Notes under the pieces: model-generated | Database searches by the model: none | What the model saw: the letters and a program-made list of their open reading frames with translations, nothing else | Told to the model about the DNA's origin: nothing | Position numbers and translations under genes: made by a program | From: Luzula sylvatica | Lineage: Eukaryota > Streptophyta > Magnoliopsida > Poales > Juncaceae | DNA length: 64,000 bases | Direction: 5' to 3' | Assembly: GCA_946800325.1 (NCBI GenBank) | Contig: OX326958.1 | Span: 71,669,264 to 71,733,263 of the forward strand | In this document: positions 1 through 13,143 of the stretch, one piece after another | Layout: every line of letters begins with the position of its first letter | Numbering within the stretch: the stretch's first letter is position 1

Positions 1-744
1 ATACAAATGATCTAAAAACACGTTATTTGAACTCCTCAAAGCGTTAAAATCTTGTTCTGAATCGAAAAACAAACTTTGTTAGTGTTTGTGAAATTTCGTG
101 AAAAGTTATGTAGTAAAAGATACGATACAACTGATCTAAAAACATGTTATTTGAACTCCTCAAAGCGTTAAAATCTTGTTTTGAATCGAAAAACAAACTT
201 TCTTAGTGTTTGCGAAATTTGGTGACAAGTTATGTAGTAAAAGATACGATACAAATGATCTAAAAACACGCTATTTGAACTCCTCAAAGCGTTAAAATCT
301 TGTTTTGAATCGAAAAACAAACTTTCTTAGTGTTTGCGAAATTTGGTGAAAAGTTATGTAGTAAAAGATACGATACAAATGATCTAAAAACACGTTATTT
401 GAACTCCTCAAAGCTTTAAAATCTTGTTTTGAATCGAAAAAAAAACTTTCTTAGTGTTTGTGAAATTTGGTGAAAAGTTATGTAGTAAAAGATACGATAC
501 AAATGATCTAAAAACACGTTATTTGAACACCTCAAAACGTTAAAATCTTGTTTTGAATCGAAAAACAAACTTCCTTAGTGTCTGTGAAATTTGGTGAAAA
601 GTCATGTAGTAAAAGATACGATACAGATGATCTAAAAACACGTTATTTGAACTCCTCAAAGCGTTAAAATCTTGTTTTGAATCGAAAAACAAACTTTGTT
701 AGTGTTTGCGAAATTTGGTGACAAGTTATGTAGTAAAAGATACG
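1..744. repeat. Left-edge irregular monomers (6 units)
   Basis: Six monomers read Y, Z, an A-like unit, B, C and a hybrid. The first has the T57C variant of Y that is otherwise found in the 16-mer and 24-mer units. The third sits where A should be and has the T23C/T24-region change shared with the A copies at 10168 and 21575, but lacks the A65G and C74G marks. The sixth combines a 5' part preceded by an A-to-G change in ATACAA with a C78G, T89C, A102C 3' part. The order Y-Z-A-B-C matches a normal unit boundary, so this is a degraded or recombined start of a unit that continues outside the window. Confidence 0.75.
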
Positions 745-2852
745 ATACAAATGATCTAAAAACACGTTATTTGAACTCCTCAAAGCGTTAAAATCTTGTT
801 TTGAATCGGAAAACAAAGTTTCTTAGTGTTTGCGAAATTTGGTGAAAAGTTATGTAGTAAAAGATACGATACAAATGATCTAAAAACACGTTATTTGAAC
901 TCCTCAAAGCTTTAAAATCTTGTTTTGAATCGAAAAAAAAACTTTCTTAGTGTTTGTGAAATTTGGTGAAAAGTTATGTAGTAAAAGATACGATACAAAT
1001 GATCTAAAAACACGTTATTTGAACACCTCAAAGCGTTAAAATCTTGTTTTGAATCGAAAAACAAACTTCCTTAGTGTCTGTGAAATTTGGTGAAAAGTTA
1101 TGTAGTAAAAGATACGATACAAATGATCTAAAAACGCGTGATTTGAACTCCTCAAACCGTTAAAATCTTGTTTTGAATCGAAAAACAAACTTTGTTAGTG
1201 TTTGTGAAATTTGGTGAAAAGTTATGTAGTAAAAGATACGATACAACTGATGTAAAAACACGTTATTTGAACTCCTCAAAGCGTTAAAATCCTGTTTTGA
1301 ATCGAAAAACAAACTTTCTTAGTGGTTGCGAAATTTGGTGAAAAGTTACGTAGTAAAAGATACGATACAAATGATCTAAAAACACGTTATTTGAACTCCT
1401 CAAAGCGTTAAAATCTTGTTTTGAATCGAAAAACAAACTTTGTTAGTGTTTGCGAAATTTCGTGAAAAGTTACGTAGTAAAAGATACGATACAAATGATC
1501 TAAAAACACGTTATTTGAACTCCTCAAAGCGTTAAAATCTTGTTTTGAATCGAAAAACAAACTTTGTTAGTGTTTGTGAAATTTCGTGAATAGTTATGTA
1601 GTAAAAGATACGATACAACTGATCTAAAAACACCTTATTTGAACTCCTCAAAGCGTTAAAATCTTGTTTTGAATCGAAAAACAAACTTTCTTAGTGTTTG
1701 CAAAATTTGGTGAAAAGTTATGTAGTAAAAGATACGATACAAATGATCTAAAAACACGTTATTTGAACTCCTCAAAGCGTTACAATCTTGTTTTGAATCG
1801 AAAAATAAACTTTCTTAGTGTTTGTGAAATTTGGTGAAATGTTATGTAGTAAAAGATACGATACAAATGATCTAAAAACACGTGATTTGAACTCCTCAAA
1901 GCGTTAAAATCTTGTTTTGAATCGAAAAACAAACTTTGTTAGTGTTTGTGAAATTTGGTGAAAAGTTATGTAGTAAAAGATACGATACAACTGATCTAAA
2001 AACATGTTTTTTGAACTCCTCAAAGCGTTAAAATCTTGTTTTGAATCGAAAAACAAACTTTCTTAGTGTTTGTGAAATTTGGTGAAAAGTTAAGTAGTAA
2101 AAGATACGACACAAATGATCTAAAAACACGTTATTTGAACTCCTCAAAGCGTTAAAATCTTGTTTTGAATCGAAAAACAAACTTTCTTAGTGTTTGTGAA
2201 ATTTGGTGAAAAGTTATGTAGTAAAAGATACGATACAAATGATCTAAAAACACGTTATTTGAACTCCTCAAAGCGTTAAAATCTTGTTTTGAATCGGAAA
2301 ACAAACTTTGTTAGTGTTTGTGAAATTTGGTGAAAAGTTATGTAGTAAAAGATACCATATAACTGATCTAAAAACATGTTATTTGAACTGCTCAAAGCGT
2401 TAAAATCTTGTTTTGAATCGAAAAACAAACTTTCTTAGTGTTTGTGAAATTTGGTGAAAAGTTATGTAGTAAAAGATACGATACAAATGATCTAAAAACA
2501 CGTGATTTGAACTCCTCAAAGCGTTAAAATCTTGTTTTGAATCGAAAAACAAACTTTGTTAGTGTTTGTGAAATTTGGTGAAAAGTTATGTAGTAAAAGA
2601 TACGATACAAATGATCTAAAAACACGTTATTTGAACTCCTCAAAGCGTTAAAATCTTGTTTTGAATCGAAAAACAAACTTTGTTAGTGTTTGTGAAATTT
2701 CGTGAAAAGTTATGTAGTAAAAGATACGATACAACTGATCTAAAAACACGTGATTTGAACTCCTCAAAGCGTTAAAATCTTGTTTTGAATCGAAAAACAA
2801 ACTTTCTTAGTGTTTGTGAAATTTGGTGAAAAGTTATGTAGTAAAAGATACG
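745..2852. repeat. 17-mer higher-order unit, copy 1
   Basis: Seventeen monomers read A B C D E, then a Y-like monomer with T89C and T109C, O, P, Q, R, S, T, U, V, W, Y and a final hybrid (A7C with T24G). Relative to the 26-mer it lacks F-N, with one odd monomer at the junction, and lacks X. Private marks such as GCG to CCG (position 41) in D at 1117 and T11G in E at 1241 reappear in the copy at 6076-8183, a displacement of 43 monomers. These shared private variants show a duplication rather than convergent assembly. Confidence 0.8.
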
Positions 2853-4711
2853 ATACAAATGATCTAAAAACACGTTATTTGAACTCCTCAAAGCGTTAAA
2901 ATCTTGTTTTGAATCGGAAAACAAACTTTGTTAGTGTTTGTGAAATTTGGTGAAAAGTTATGTAGTAAAAGATACCATATAACTGATCTAAAAACATGTT
3001 ATTTGAACTGCTCAAAGCGTTAAAATCTTGTTTTGAATCGGAAAACAAACTTTGTTAGTGTTTGCGAAATTTGGTGAAAAGTTATGTAGTAAAAGATACG
3101 ATACAAATGATCTAAAAACACGTTATTTGAACTCCTCAAAGCGTTAAAATCTTGTTTTGAATCGGAAAACAAACTTTGTTAGTGTTTGTGAAATTTGGTG
3201 AAAAGTTATGTAGTAAAAGATACGATACAACTGGTCTAAAAACACGTTATTTGAACTACTCAAAGCGCTAAAATCTTGTTTTGAATCGAAAAACAAACTT
3301 TCTTAGTGTTTGTGAAATTTGGTGAAAAGTTATGTAGTAAAAGATACGATACAAATGATCTAAAAACGCGTGATTTGAACACCTCAAAGCGTTAAAATCT
3401 TGTTTTGAATCGAAAAACAAACTTTGTTAGTGTTTGTGAAATTTGGTGAAAAGTTATGTAGTAAAAGATACGATACAAATGATCTAAAAACACGTTATTT
3501 GAACTCCTCAAAGCGTTAAAATCTTGTTTTGAATCGAAAAACAAACTTTGTTAGTGTTTGTGAAATTTCGTGAATAGTTATGTAGTAAAAGATACGATAC
3601 AACTGATCTAAAAACACCTTATTTGAACTCCTCAAAGCGTTAAAATCCTGTTTTGAATCGAAAAACAAACTTTCTTAGTGGTTGCGAAATTTGGTGAAAA
3701 GTTACGTAGTAAAAGATACGATACAAATGATCTAAAAACACGTTATTTGAACTCCTCAAAGCGTTAAAATCTTGTTTTGAATCGAAAAACAAACTTTGTT
3801 AGTGTTTGCGAAATTTCGTGAAAAGTTACGTAGTAAAAGATACGATACAAATGATCTAAAAACACGTTATTTGAACTCCTCAAAGCGTTAAAATCTTGTT
3901 TTGAATCGAAAAACAAACTTTGTTAGTGTTTGTGAAATTTCGTGAATAGTTATGTAGTAAAAGATACGATACAACTGATCTAAAAACACCTTATTTGAAC
4001 TCCTCAAAGCGTTAAAATCTTGTTTTGAATCGAAAAACAAACTTTCTTAGTGTTTGCAAAATTTGGTGAAAAGTTATGTAGTAAAAGATACGATACAAAT
4101 GATCTAAAAACACGTTATTTGAACTCCTCAAAGCATTACAATCTTGTTTTGAATCGAAAAATAAACTTTCTTAGTGTTTGTGAAATTTGGTGAAATGTTA
4201 TGCAGTAAAAGATACGATACAAATGATCTAAAAACACGTGATTTGAACTCCTCAAAGCGTTAAAATCTTGTTTTGAATCGAAAAACAAACTTTGTTAGTG
4301 TTTGTGAAATTTGGTGAAAAGTTATGTAGTAAAAGATACGATACAACTGATCTAAAAACATGTTTTTTGAACTCCTCAAAGCGTTAAAATCTTGTTTTGA
4401 ATCGAAAAACAAACTTTCTTAGTGTTTGTGAAATTTGGTGAAAAGTTAAGTAGTAAAAGATACGACACAAATGATCTAAAAACACGTTATTTGAACTCCT
4501 CAAAGCGTTAAAATCTTGTTTTGAATCGAAAAACAAACTTTCTTAGTGTTTGTGAAATTTGGTGAAAAGTTATGTAGTAAAAGATACGATACAAATGATC
4601 TAAAAACACGTTATTTGAACTCCTCAAAGCGTTAAAATCTTGTTTTGAATCGAAAAACAAACTTTCTTAGTGTTTGCGAATTTGGTGACAAGTTATGTAG
4701 TAAAAGATACG
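2853..4711. repeat. Shuffled monomer block between 17-mers
   Basis: Fifteen monomers in a non-canonical order: U, V-like (with A65G, C78G, T89C), U, K, a D-like monomer with T33A, O, a P/E hybrid at 3597-3720, then the Y-like, O, P, Q, R, S, T stretch already seen at 1365-2232 repeated 19 monomers (2356 bp) downstream, and a final Z- or F-like monomer. That last monomer (4589-4711) is 123 bp because one A of the GAAATTT run near 4680 is missing. The alternation of U and V resembles a small local dimer expansion. Confidence 0.75.
4589..4711. repeat. 123-bp monomer (1-bp deletion)
   Basis: The monomer reads GCGAATTTGG where all others have GCGAAATTTGG, so one A of positions 91-93 is lost. The phase shift of one base persists in all later monomers, which confirms a true deletion in this assembly. 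A single-base homopolymer error in the assembly cannot be excluded. Confidence 0.85.
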
Positions 4712-6075
4712 ATACAAATGATCTAAAAACACGTTATTTGAACTCCTCAAAGCGTTAAAATCTTGTTTTGAATCGGAAAACAAAGTTTCTTAGTGTTTGC
4801 GAAATTTGGTGAAAAGTTATGTAGTAAAAGATACGATACAAATGATCTAAAAACACGTTATTTGAACTCCTCAAAGCTTTAAAATCTTGTTTTGAATCGA
4901 AAAAAAAACTTTCTTAGTGTTTGCAAAATTTGGTGAAAAGTTATGTAATAAAAGATACGATACAAATGATCTAAAAACACGTTATTTGAACACCTCAAAG
5001 CGTTAAAATCTTGTTTTGAATCGAAAAACAAACTTCCTTAGTGTCTGTGAAATTTGGTGAAAAGTTATGTAGTAAAAGATACGATACAAATGATCTAAAA
5101 ACGCGTGATTTGAACTCCTCAAAGCGTTAAAATCTTGTTTTGAATCGAAAAACAAACTTTGTTAGTGTTTGTGAAATTTGGTGAAAAGTTATGTAGTAAA
5201 AGATACGATACAACTGGTCTAAAAACACGTTATTTGAACTACTCAAAGCGCTAAAATCATGTTTTGAATCGAAAAACAAACTTTCTTAGTGTTTGTGAAA
5301 TTTGGTGAAAAGTTATGTAGTAAAAGATACGATACAAATGATCTAAAAACGCGTTATTTGAGCTCCTCAAAGCGTTAAAATCTTGTTTTGAATCGAAAAA
5401 CAAACTTTCTTAGTGTTTGTGAAATTTGGTGAAAAGTTATGTAGTAAAAGATACGATACAAATGATCTAAAAACACGTGATTTGAACTCCTCAAAGCGTT
5501 AAAATCTTGTTTTGAATCGGAAAACAAACTTTCTTAGTGTTTGTGAAATTTGGTGAAAAGTTATGTAGTAAAAGATACGATACAAATGATCTAAAAACAC
5601 GTGATTTGAACTCCTCAAAGCGTTAAAATCTTGTTTTGAATCGAAAAACAAACTTTGTTAGTGTTTGTGAAATTTGGTGAAAAGTTATGTAGTAAAAGAT
5701 ACGATACAACTGATCTAAAAACACATTATTTGAACTCCTCAAAGCGTTAAAATCTTGTTTTGAATCGAAAAACAAACTTTCTTAGTGGTTGCGAAATTTG
5801 GTGAAAAGTTACGTAGTAAAAGATACTATACAAATGATCTAAAAACACGTTATTTGAACTCCTCAAAGAGTTAAAATTTTGTTTTGAATCGAAAAACAAA
5901 CTTTGTTAGTGTTTGTGAAATTTCGTGAAAAGTTATGTAGTAAAAGATACGATACAACTGATCTAAAAACACGTTATTTGAACTCCTCAAAGCGTTAAAA
6001 TCTTGTTTTGAATCGAAAAACAATCTTTCTTAGTGTTTGCGAAATTTGGTGACAAGTTATGTAGTAAAAGATACG
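4712..6075. repeat. 11-mer unit (A-D, K-N, Y, Z)
   Basis: Eleven monomers read A, B, C, D, K, L, an M-like copy with A65G, M, N, Y and Z. E-J and O-X are absent. The D to K step places a monomer with C78G before one with A7C, as expected from the linkage seen elsewhere. B here has the T89C, G90A change of P and a G-to-A in GTAGTAAAAG, so it is not a recent copy of the other B monomers. No second copy of this exact 11-mer was found in the window. Confidence 0.75.
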
Positions 6076-8183
6076 ATACAAATGATCTAAAAACACGTTA
6101 TTTGAACTCCTCAAAGCGTTAAAATCTTGTTTTGAATCGGAAAACAAAGTTTCTTAGTGTTTGCGAAATTTGGTGAAAAGTTATGTAGTAAAAGATACGA
6201 TACAAATGATCTAAAAACACGTTATTTGAACTCCTCAAAGCTTTAAAATCTTGTTTTGAATCGAAAAAAAAACTTTCTTAGTGTTTGTGAAATTTGGTGA
6301 AAAGTTATGTAGTAAAAGATACGATACAAATGATCTAAAAACACGTTATTTGAACACCTCAAAGCGTTAAAATCTTGTTTTGAATCGAAAAACAAACTTC
6401 CTTAGTGTCTGTGAAATTTGGTGAAAAGTTATGTAGTAAAAGATACGATACAAATGATCTAAAAACGCGTGATTTGAACTCCTCAAACCGTTAAAATCTT
6501 GTTTTGAATCGAAAAACAAACTTTGTTAGTGTTTGTGAGATTTGGTGAAAAGTTATGTAGTAAAAGATACGATACAACTGATGTAAAAACACGTTATTTG
6601 AACTCCTCAAAGCGTTAAAATCCTGTTTTGAATCGAAAAACAAACTTTCTTAGTGGTTGCGAAATTTGGTGAAAAGTTACGTAGTAAAAGATACGATACA
6701 AATGATCTAAAAACACGTTATTTGAACTCCTCAAAGCGTTAAAATCTTGTTTTGAATCGAAAAACAAACTTTGTTAGTGTTTGCGAAATTTCGTGAAAAG
6801 TTACGTAGTAAAAGATACGATACAAATGATCTAAAAACACGTTATTTGAACTCCTCAAAGCGTTAAAATCTTGTTTTGAATCGAAAAACAAACTTTGTTA
6901 GTGTTTGTGAAATTTCGTGAATAGTTATGTAGTAAAAGATACGATACAACTGATCTAAAAACACCTTATTTGAACTCCTCAAAGCGTTAAAATCTTGTTT
7001 TGAATCGAAAAACAAACTTTCTTAGTGTTTGCAAAATTTGGTGAAAAGTTATGTAGTAAAAGATACGATACAAATGATCTAAAAACACGTTATTTGAACT
7101 CCTCAAAGCGTTACAATCTTGTTTTGAATCGAAAAATAAACTTTCTTAGTGTTTGTGAAATTTGGTGAAATGTTATGTAGTAAAAGATACGATACAAATG
7201 ATCTAAAAACACGTGATTTGAACTCCTCAAAGCGTTAAAATCTTGTTTTGAATCGAAAAACAAACTTTGTTAGTGTTTGTGAAATTTGGTGAAAAGTTAT
7301 GTAGTAAAAGATACGATACAACTGATCTAAAAACATGTTTTTTGAACTCCTCAAAGCGTTAAAATCTTGTTTTGAATCGAAAAACAAACTTTCTTAGTGT
7401 TTGTGAAATTTGGTGAAAAGTTAAGTAGTAAAAGATACGACACAAATGATCTAAAAACACGTTATTTGAACTCCTCAAAGCGTTAAAATCTTGTTTTGAA
7501 TCGAAAAACAAACTTTCTTAGTGTTTGTGAAATTTGGTGAAAAGTTATGTAGTAAAAGATACGATACAAATGATCTAAAAACACGTTATTTGAACTCCTC
7601 AAAGCGTTAAAATCTTGTTTTGAATCGGAAAACAAACTTTGTTAGTGTTTGTGAAATTTGGTGAAAAGTTATGTAGTAAAAGATACCATATAACTGATCT
7701 AAAAACATGTTATTTGAACTGCTCAAAGCGTTAAAATCTTGTTTTGAATCGAAAAACAAACTTTCTTAGTGTTTGTGAAATTTGGTGAAAAGTTATGTAG
7801 TAAAAGATACGATACAAATGATCTAAAAACACGTGATTTGAACTCCTCAAAGCGTTAAAATCTTGTTTTGAATCGAAAAACAAACTTTGTTAGTGTTTGT
7901 GAAATTTGGTGAAAAGTTATGTAGTAAAAGATACGATACAAATGATCTAAAAACACGTTATTTGAACTCCTCAAAGCGTTAAAATCTTGTTTTGAATCGA
8001 AAAACAAACTTTGTTAGTGTTTGTGAAATTTCGTGAAAAGTTATGTAGTAAAAGATACGATACAACTGATCTAAAAACACGTTATTTGAACTCCTCAAAG
8101 CGTTAAAATCTTGTTTTGAATCGAAAAACAAACTTTCTTAGTGTTTGCGAAATTTGGTGACAAGTTATGTAGTAAAAGATACG
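6076..8183. repeat. 17-mer higher-order unit, copy 2
   Basis: Monomers read A B C D E, Y-like, O P Q R S T U V W Y Z. This is the complete form of the unit at 745-2852; the last monomer here is a normal Z, where copy 1 has a hybrid. Private marks shared with copy 1 include CCG at position 41-43 in D, GATGTAA in E, GAAATGTTATG in Q and GATACCATAT before V. The two copies lie 43 monomers apart with the 1-bp deletion at about 4680 between them. Confidence 0.85.
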
Positions 8184-10167
8184 ATACAAATGATCTAAAA
8201 ACACGTTATTTGAACTCCTCAAAGCGTTAAAATCTTGTTTTGAATCGGAAAACAAAGTTTCTTAGTGTTTGCGAAATTTGGTGAAAAGTTATGTAGTAAA
8301 AGATACGATACAAATGATCTAAAAACACGTTATTTGAACTCCTCAAAGCTTTAAAATCTTGTTTTGAATCGAAAAAAAAACTTTCTTAGTGTTTGTGAAA
8401 TTTGGTGAAAAGTTATGTAGTAAAAGATACGATACAAATGATCTAAAAACACGTTATTTGAACACCTCAAAGCGTTAAAATCTTGTTTTGAATCGAAAAA
8501 CAAACTTCCTTAGTGTCTGTGAAATTTGGTGAAAAGTTATGTAGTAAAAGATACGATACAAATGATCTAAAAACGCGTGATTTGAACTCCTAAAAGCGTT
8601 ATAATCTTGTTTTGAATCGAAAAACAAACTTTGTTAGTGTTTGTGAAATTTGGTGAAAAGTTATGTAGTAAAAGATACGATACAAATGATCTAAAAACAC
8701 GTTATTTGAACTCCTCAAAGCGTTAAAATCTTGTTTTGAATCGAAAAACAAACTTTGTTAGTGTTTGTGAAATTTCGTGAATAGTTATGTAGTAAAAGAT
8801 ACGATACAACTGATCTAAAAACACCTTATTTGAACTCCTCAAAGCGTTAAAATCTTGTTTTGAATCGAAAAACAAACTTTCTTAGTGTTTGCAAAATTTG
8901 GTGAAAAGTTATGTAGTAAAAGATACGATACAAATGATCTAAAAACACGTTATTTGAACTCCTCAAAGCGTTACAATCTTGTTTTGAATCAAAAAATAAA
9001 CTTTCTTAGTGTTTGTGAAATTTGGTGAAAAGTTATGTAGTAAAAGATACGATACAAATGATCTAAAAACACGTGATTTGAACTCCTCAAAGCGTTAAAA
9101 TCTTGTTTTGAATCGAAAAACAAGCTTTGTTAGTGTTTGTGAAATTTGGTGAAAAGTTATGTAGTAAAAGATACGATACAACTGATCTAAAAACATGTTT
9201 TTTGAACTCCTCAAAGCGTTAAAATCTTGTTTTGAATCGAAAAACAAACTTTCTTAGTCTTTGTGAAATTTGGTGAAAAGTTAAGTAGTAAAAGATACGA
9301 CACAAATGATCTAAAAACACGTTATTTGAACTCCTCAAAGCGTTAAAATCTTGTTTTGAATCGAAAAACAAACTTTCTTAGTGTTTGTGAAATTTGGTGA
9401 AAAGTTATGTAGTAAAAGATACGATACAAATGATCTAAAAAAACGTTATTTGAACTCCTCAAAGCGTTAAAATATTGTTTTGAACCGGAAAACAAACTTT
9501 GTTAGTGTTTGTGAAATTTGGTGAAAAGTTATGTAGTAAAAGATACGATATAACTGATCTAAAAACATGTTATTTGAACTGCTCAAAGCGTTAAAATCTT
9601 GTTTTGAATCGAAAAACAAACTTTCTTAGTGTTTGTGAAATTTGGTGAAAAGTTATGTAGTAAAAGATACGATACAAATGATCTAAAAACACGTGATTTG
9701 AACACCTCAAAGCGTTAAAATCTTGTTTTGAATCGAAAAACAAACTTTGTTAGTGTTTGTGAAATTTGGTGAAAAGTTATGTAGTAAAAGATACGATACA
9801 ACTGATCTAAAAACACATTATTTGAACTCCTCAAAGCGTTAAAATCTTGTTTTGAATCGAAAAACAAACTTTCTTAGTGGTTGCGAAATTTGGTGAAAAG
9901 TTACGTAGTAAAAGATACGATACAAATGATCTAAAAACACGTTATTTGAACTCCTCAAAGCGTTAAAATCTTGTTCTGAATCGAAAAACAAACTTTGTTA
10001 GTGTTTGTGAAATTTCGTGAAAAGTTATGTAGTAAAAGATACGATACAACTGATCTAAAAACACGTTATTTGAACTCCTCAAAGCGTTAAAATCTTGTTT
10101 TGAATCGAAAAACAAACTTTCTTAGTGTTTGCGAAATTTGGTGACAAGTTATGTAGTAAAAGATACG
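8184..10167. repeat. 16-mer higher-order unit (A-D, O-Z), copy 1
   Basis: Sixteen monomers: A, B, C, D then directly O to Z, so the ten monomers E-N are skipped. Marks of the 16-mer family are A73G in R (CAAGCTTTG), G84C in S (TAGTCTTTG), C19A and T62C in U, T33A in W and T57C in Y. The same set of marks occurs in the 16-mers at 34843, 48111 and 54931, and in the O-Z part of the 24-mers, so these share a common origin. Confidence 0.88.
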
Positions 10168-13143
10168 ATACAAATGATCTAAAAACACGCTATTTGAACT
10201 CCTCAAAGCGTTAAAATCTTGTTTTGAATCGGAAAACAAAGTTTCTTAGTGTTTGCGAAATTTGGTGAAAAGTTATGTAGTAAAAGATACGATACAAATG
10301 ATCTAAAAACACGTTATTTGAACTCCTCAAAGCTTTAAAATCTTGTTTTGAATCGAAAAAAAAACTTTCTTAGTGTTTGTGAAATTTGGTGAAAAGTTAT
10401 GTAGTAAAAGATACGATACAAATGATCTAAAAACACGTTATTTGAACACCTCAAAGCGTTAAAATCTTGTTTTGAATCGAAAAACAAACTTCCTTAGTGT
10501 CTGTGAAATTTGGTGAAAAGTCATGTAGTAAAAGATACGATACAGATGATCTAAAAACGCGTGATTTGAACTCCTCAAAGCGTTAAAATCTTGTTTTGAA
10601 TCGAAAAACAAACTTTGTTAGTGTTTGTGAAATTTGGTGAAAAGTCATGTAGTAAAAGATACGATACAACTGATCTAAAAACACGTTATTTGAACTCCTC
10701 AAAGCGTTAAAATCCTGTTTTGAATCGAAAAACAAACTTTCTTAGTGGTTGCGAAATTTGGTGAAAAGTTACGTAGTAAAAGATACGATACAAATGATCT
10801 AAAAACACGTTATTTGAACTCCTCAAAGCGTTAAAATCTTGTTTTGAATCGAAAAACAAACTTGCTTAGTGTTTGCGAAATTTGGTGACAAGTTATGGAG
10901 TAAAAGATACGATACAAATGATCTAAAAACACGTTATTTGAACTCCTCAAAGCGTTAAAATCTTGTTTTGAATCGAAAAACAAACTTTCTTAGTGTTTGA
11001 GAAATTTGGTGAAAAGTTAGGTAGTAAAAGATACGATACAAATGATCTAAAAACACGTTATTTGAACTCCTCAAAGCGTTAAAATCTAGTTTTGAATCGA
11101 AAAACAAACTTTCTTAGTGTTTGCGAAATTTGGTGAAAAGTTATGTAGTAAAAGATACGATACAAATGATCTAAAAACACGTTATTTGAACTCCTCAAAG
11201 CGTTAAAATCTTGTTTTGAATCGAAAAACAAACTTTCTTAGTGTTTGTGAAATTTGGTGAAAAGTTAGGTAGTAAAAGATACGATACAAATGATCTAAAA
11301 ACACGTTATTTCGACTCCTCAAAGCGTTAAAATCTTGTTTTGAATCGAAAAACAAACTTTGTTAGGGTTCGTGAAATTTGGTGAAAAGTGATGTAGTAAA
11401 AGATACGATACAACTGGTCTAAAAACACGTTATTTGAACTACTCAAAGCGCTAAAATCTTGTTTTGAATCGAAAAACAAACTTTCTTAGTGTTTGTGAAA
11501 TTTGGTCAAAAGTTATGTAGTAAAAGATACGATACAAATGATCTAAAAACGCGTGATTTGAACACCTCAAAGCGTTAAAATCTTGTTTTGAATCGAAAAA
11601 CAAACTTTGTTAGTGTTTGTGAAATTTGGTGAAAAGTTATGTAGTAAAAGATACGATACAAATGATCTAAAAACACGTTATTTGAACTCCTCAAAGCGTT
11701 AAAATCTTGTTTTGAATCGAAAAACAAACTTTGTTAGTGTTTGTGAAATTTCGTGAATAGTTATGTAGTAAAAGATACGATACAACTGATCTAAAAACAC
11801 CTTATTTGAACTCCTCAAAGCGTTAAAATCTTGTTTTGAATCGAAAAACAAACTTTCTTAGTGTTTGCAAAATTTGGTGAAAAGTTATGTAGTAAAAGAT
11901 ACGATACAAATGATCTAAAAACACGTTATTTGAACTCCTCAAAGCGTTACAATCTTGTTTTGAATCAAAAAATAAACTTTCTTAGTGTTTGTGAAATTTG
12001 GTGAAAAGTTATGTAGTAAAAGATACGATACAAATGATCTAAAAACACGTGATTTGAACTCCTCAAAGCGTTAAAATCTTGTTTTGAATCGAAAAACAAG
12101 CTTTGTTAGTGTTTGTGAAATTTGGTGAAAAGTTATGTAGTAAAAGATACGATACAACTGATCTAAAAACATGTTTTTTGAACTCCTCAAAGCGTTAAAA
12201 TCTTGTTTTGAATCGAAAAACAAACTTTCTTAGTCTTTGTGAAATTTGGTGAAAAGTTAAGTAGTAAAAGATACGACACAAATGATCTAAAAACACGTTA
12301 TTTGAACTCCTCAAAGCGTTAAAATCTTGTTTTGAATCGAAAAACAAACTTTCTTAGTGTTTGTGAAATTTGGTGAAAAGTTATGTAGTAAAAGATACGA
12401 TACAAATGATCTAAAAAAACGTTATTTGAACTCCTCAAAGCGTTAAAATATTGTTTTGAACCGGAAAACAAACTTTGTTAGTGTTTGTGAAATTTGGTGA
12501 AAAGTTATGTAGTAAAAGATACGATATAACTGATCTAAAAACATGTTATTTGAACTGCTCAAAGCGTTAAAATCTTGTTTTGAATCGAAAAACAAACTTT
12601 CTTAGTGTTTGTGAAATTTGGTGAAAAGTTATGTAGTAAAAGATACGATACAAATGATCTAAAAACACGTGATTTGAACACCTCAAAGCGTTAAAATCTT
12701 GTTTTGAATCGAAAAACAAACTTTGTTAGTGTTTGTGAAATTTGGTGAAAAGTTATGTAGTAAAAGATACGATACAACTGATCTAAAAACACATTATTTG
12801 AACTCCTCAAAGCGTTAAAATCTTGTTTTGAATCGAAAAACAAACTTTCTTAGTGGTTGCGAAATTTGGTGAAAAGTTACGTAGTAAAAGATACGATACA
12901 AATGATCTAAAAACACGTTATTTGAACTCCTCAAAGCGTTAAAATCTTGTTCTGAATCGAAAAACAAACTTTGTTAGTGTTTGTGAAATTTCGTGAAAAG
13001 TTATGTAGTAAAAGATACGATACAACTGATCTAAAAACACGTTATTTGAACTCCTCAAAGCGTTAAAATCTTGTTTTGAATCGAAAAACAAACTTTCTTA
13101 GTGTTTGCGAAATTTGTTGACAAGTTATGTAGTAAAAGATACG
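10168..13143. repeat. 24-mer unit (A-K, D-like, O-Z), copy 1
   Basis: Twenty-four monomers: A to K, then one D-like monomer with A20G, T24G, T33A and C78G at 11532-11655, then O to Z carrying the 16-mer-type marks. The D-like to O step is the same junction as in the 16-mer, so this unit looks like a 16-mer that regained an E-K block. A carries ACGCTAT, C is followed by ACAGATG, and J has GGTTCG here against GGTTTG in the copy at 21575. Confidence 0.85.
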
